Assembly (NCBI RefSeq): GCF_022640935.1
Contig: NZ_JALCCV010000001.1
Coordinates: 144,188-208,187, forward strand
Direction: 5' to 3'
Origin: Bifidobacterium sp.
GTDB lineage: Bacteria > Actinomycetota > Actinomycetes > Actinomycetales > Bifidobacteriaceae
Length of the DNA: 64,000 nt
This document shows positions 62,193-64,000 of this stretch, one piece after another. A program made the position numbers and the translations under genes. The notes beneath the pieces were generated by a model that worked only from the letters and a program-made list of their open reading frames with translations, ran no database searches and was not told where the DNA came from. Position 1 is the stretch's first letter. The number at the start of each line of letters is the position of its first letter.

Positions 62193-63065
62193 ATGGCCCA
62201 AGATGGAAGCATGACAGTCGCGAGCAATGTGAAAACCGCAAGTGATGCATGCAACGCCACCGACATGAATGTTCTGAGCGAAACAGGCCTGTCAGATACG
62301 TCGAGCACGCCTGCGGCAACGCCCGCCAAACGTACGCAAATCCTGGGCTATGCCGGAGCCACGCACGCAGCGCCGCCCAACACCATGGAGGCTTTCCAAG
62401 CCGCGCTCGACGAAGGGGCGGACGGCACGGAGCTCGACGTGCAGCGTACGAGCGACGGACGGCTGGTGTGCATCCACGATGCCCAGCTGGGGCGCCTGAG
62501 CGACGGCCATGGATTGGTCGGCGAGCACACCTATGAGGAGCTGCGCCGCCTCGATTTCTCCAAAACCAGACCCGGGCTCGCTGCCGCCCGCATCGCCTTG
62601 CTGGGCGATGCGCTGGAGCTCATGCGCGAACATAATAAATTCGTCAACATCGAAGTGAAAAGCACCGACGTGATCTATCCGGGCATCGAAGCGCAGATCC
62701 TGCGTCTCGTCACCGACCTGCACATGAACGAGCAGGTGTGCTATTCCACCTTCAACCATTTCAGCCTGTTGGAATTCACTCGGCTCGACTCCGCCGCCCA
62801 GATCGCGCCGCTGTACAACGAAGGGCTCGTGGATCCATGGGCGTATGCCAAGCACATCGGAGCCTCGGCGGCGCATCCCTACTACCGCAATCTGACCGAA
62901 GGGCCCGGCGTGCTCAATGGATTCCTCAGATCCGGAGTGACGGTGCGCGCCTGGACCGTGGACGAGCCCGACAGCATCCGCTGGCTCGTGGCGCATCACG
63001 TCGACGCGATCATCACCGATGTGCCGGGCGTCGCCAGGCACATTCGAGACGACGGCGAAGCATGA
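62193..63065 (+). CDS. Glycerophosphodiester phosphodiesterase-like protein with altered first motif
   Basis: A protein of up to 290 residues with a GDPD barrel: TELDVQRTSDGRLVCIHDAQLGR (metal-binding Glu-x-Asp and catalytic His), FVNIEVKS (Glu-x-Lys) and AWTVDEPDSIRWLVAHHVDAIITDVPG are all conserved. The opening motif, normally xHRGxxxxxPENT with the first catalytic His-Arg and a metal-binding Glu, reads GYAGATHAAPPNT: His-Arg is Tyr-Ala and Glu is Pro. It may therefore be inactive or act on a different substrate. Start is uncertain (62193, 62211 or 62265); no good RBS is visible. Confidence 0.78.
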   Translation: MAQDGSMTVASNVKTASDACNATDMNVLSETGLSDTSSTPAATPAKRTQILGYAGATHAAPPNTMEAFQAALDEGADGTELDVQRTSDGRLVCIHDAQLGRLSDGHGLVGEHTYEELRRLDFSKTRPGLAAARIALLGDALELMREHNKFVNIEVKSTDVIYPGIEAQILRLVTDLHMNEQVCYSTFNHFSLLEFTRLDSAAQIAPLYNEGLVDPWAYAKHIGASAAHPYYRNLTEGPGVLNGFLRSGVTVRAWTVDEPDSIRWLVAHHVDAIITDVPGVARHIRDDGEA

Positions 63066-63146
63066 CGGCATGGTGCTCACAATGTTCTTTTCGATTTACC
63101 GCACGCGCCATCTTCAAACCAGGCATCATCACGAGGAGCAGAAGCA

Positions 63147-63881
63147 ATGACTAATCCCGAAACCTCCGCCACACCGTTTGGGACAGCTGACAGCACCATC
63201 CAACTCCTGTCGGCTGAATCAGCAGCGCAGCTCTCCGGTGCAGCGACGAGCCGCGCCAACACGGCTGCAAAACTCGACTACGGGCGCACCTTCTCTATCG
63301 GATTCGGCATGCTCGCCATCTCCGCGGCGTGGGCCTTGTACAACGCCTACGTCCCCATCAAGCTCAAGGATCTGCTGCTGCCGACGGCTGTGGTCGGCGC
63401 AATCATGGGCATCGATAATTTCTGCGGTCTCACCCTGCAGCCGCTGTTCGGCATCCTGTCGGATTCGGTGCGCACGCGCTGGGGCCGTCGATTGCCATTC
63501 GCCCTGTTCGTGGCCCCGATCTGCGCGGTCGCGTTGATGCTGATAGCCATCGCGCCCGGAACTACGCTTACTGTGATCGCCGTGGTGGTTTACGCGATAC
63601 TCATGTCCACGTGGCGGGCGCCTATCGTGGCGCTGATGCCCGACGTGACGGCTTCCGCCGTGCGCAGCAAGGCCAACGGCATCATCAACTTCATGGGCTC
63701 GATCGGCTCGGTGCTCGCCCTGGCCGGAGGAAGTCTGCTGTACAGGCGCTACGGGATGACAGCGGCGTTCGGTGCCGGCGCGATCATCATGGTGCTGGCC
63801 ATCGTCTCGCTGGTGGTGATGGTGCGCGAACCCCGGGAATACCGGGTGCGTGAAGGCGGCAAGGCGCAGATACCGGGATAA
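63147..63881 (+). pseudogene. Half-length MFS transporter (GPH/SLC45-like), truncated after TM6
   Basis: 244 residues cover a polar 45-residue tail and about six helices of a sugar-cation-symporter-like MFS protein (LFGILSDSVRTRWGRRLPFALF is the TM2-TM3 motif). The stop at 63879-63881 falls in the central cytoplasmic loop (REPREYRVREGGKAQIPG). The remaining 119 bp show no TM7-like coding in any plus-strand frame. Full members are about twice this length. Either a deletion/rearrangement removed the second half or it lies beyond the edge; a functional half-transporter is possible but unlikely. Confidence 0.65.
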
Positions 63882-63937
63882 CGCCCGGATTTTTGCGCAG
63901 ATTGGTTGGTGCTTGTTGAAGTAGTGGGGCATGGCTT

Positions 63938-63995
63938 GTCGCCTGTGTACGATTTCAGTCGCCAAACTATTAACCGCTATGGGAAAGCAGGCGAC
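63938..63995. repeat. Short inverted repeat near the right edge
   Basis: GTCGCCTG (63938-63945) recurs inverted as CAGGCGAC (63988-63995) beyond the truncated transporter. It is short enough to be chance, but it marks the sequence that replaces the transporter's second half and could belong to a mobile-element end outside the window. Confidence 0.3.
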
Positions 63996-64000
63996 GATAA

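Overview
The window is high-GC, densely packed actinobacterial DNA that most resembles a member of the Bifidobacteriaceae. The reasons are the infC-rpmI-rplT-xerD order, a 24-residue bL37-type ribosomal protein typical of Actinobacteria, a bifidobacterial-style primase, and many intracellular glycosidases and peptide/oligosaccharide transporters. No plasmid, phage, CRISPR or rRNA genes are visible. The genus call is inference from gene content and order; nothing was searched.

Layout. 1-3.1 kb: a cut-off XerD-type recombinase, a 670-bp repeat-rich gap, then rplT, rpmI and infC (minus strand; infC has an AUC/AUU start). 3.5-12.1 kb: a minus-strand glycoside operon (MFS transporter with an in-frame stop, alpha/beta hydrolase, GH1, GH3, SGNH esterase, GH20) facing a TetR regulator. 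12.9-22 kb: housekeeping and single genes (membrane spermidine-synthase-like protein, thiN, ArsC-like protein, gap, YbaK, galM, bL37, tRNA-Arg(TCT), a GNAT, and an ATPase/winged-helix regulator behind a 19-bp inverted repeat).

22-28.4 kb: a tightly coupled operon in which the two domain families of animal D-glutamate cyclase (PF07286 and PF14336 types) lie at opposite ends and enclose 5-oxoprolinase PxpA, a PxpB-PxpC fusion and a biotin carboxylase-BCCP fusion. It reads as a route from D-glutamate through 5-oxoproline to glutamate. A class IV aminotransferase is divergent from it.

29.9-59.1 kb: a large peptidoglycan-fragment salvage island. The plus-strand half has murQ, a MurNAc/GlcNAc kinase fused to a serine hydrolase, a NamZ-type exo-muramidase without signal peptide, a complete Opp-type ABC importer, a GNAT, NagZ and a MurR/RpiR regulator. 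Two class C-type serine hydrolases and a glutamine amidotransferase-like protein follow. The minus-strand half has a class A-type serine hydrolase, a DmpA/P1 peptidase, an M19 dipeptidase, a second Opp importer and another class A-type hydrolase. The likely logic is import of MurNAc-containing saccharides and peptides, intracellular trimming by NamZ and NagZ, phosphorylation and ether cleavage by the kinase and MurQ, peptide breakdown by the peptidases, and possibly D-Glu disposal by the 22-28 kb operon. No AmiE-type amidase, LdcA, nagA or nagB is visible. 59.9-64 kb: dnaG, a GDPD-like protein with an altered first active-site motif, and half of an MFS transporter.
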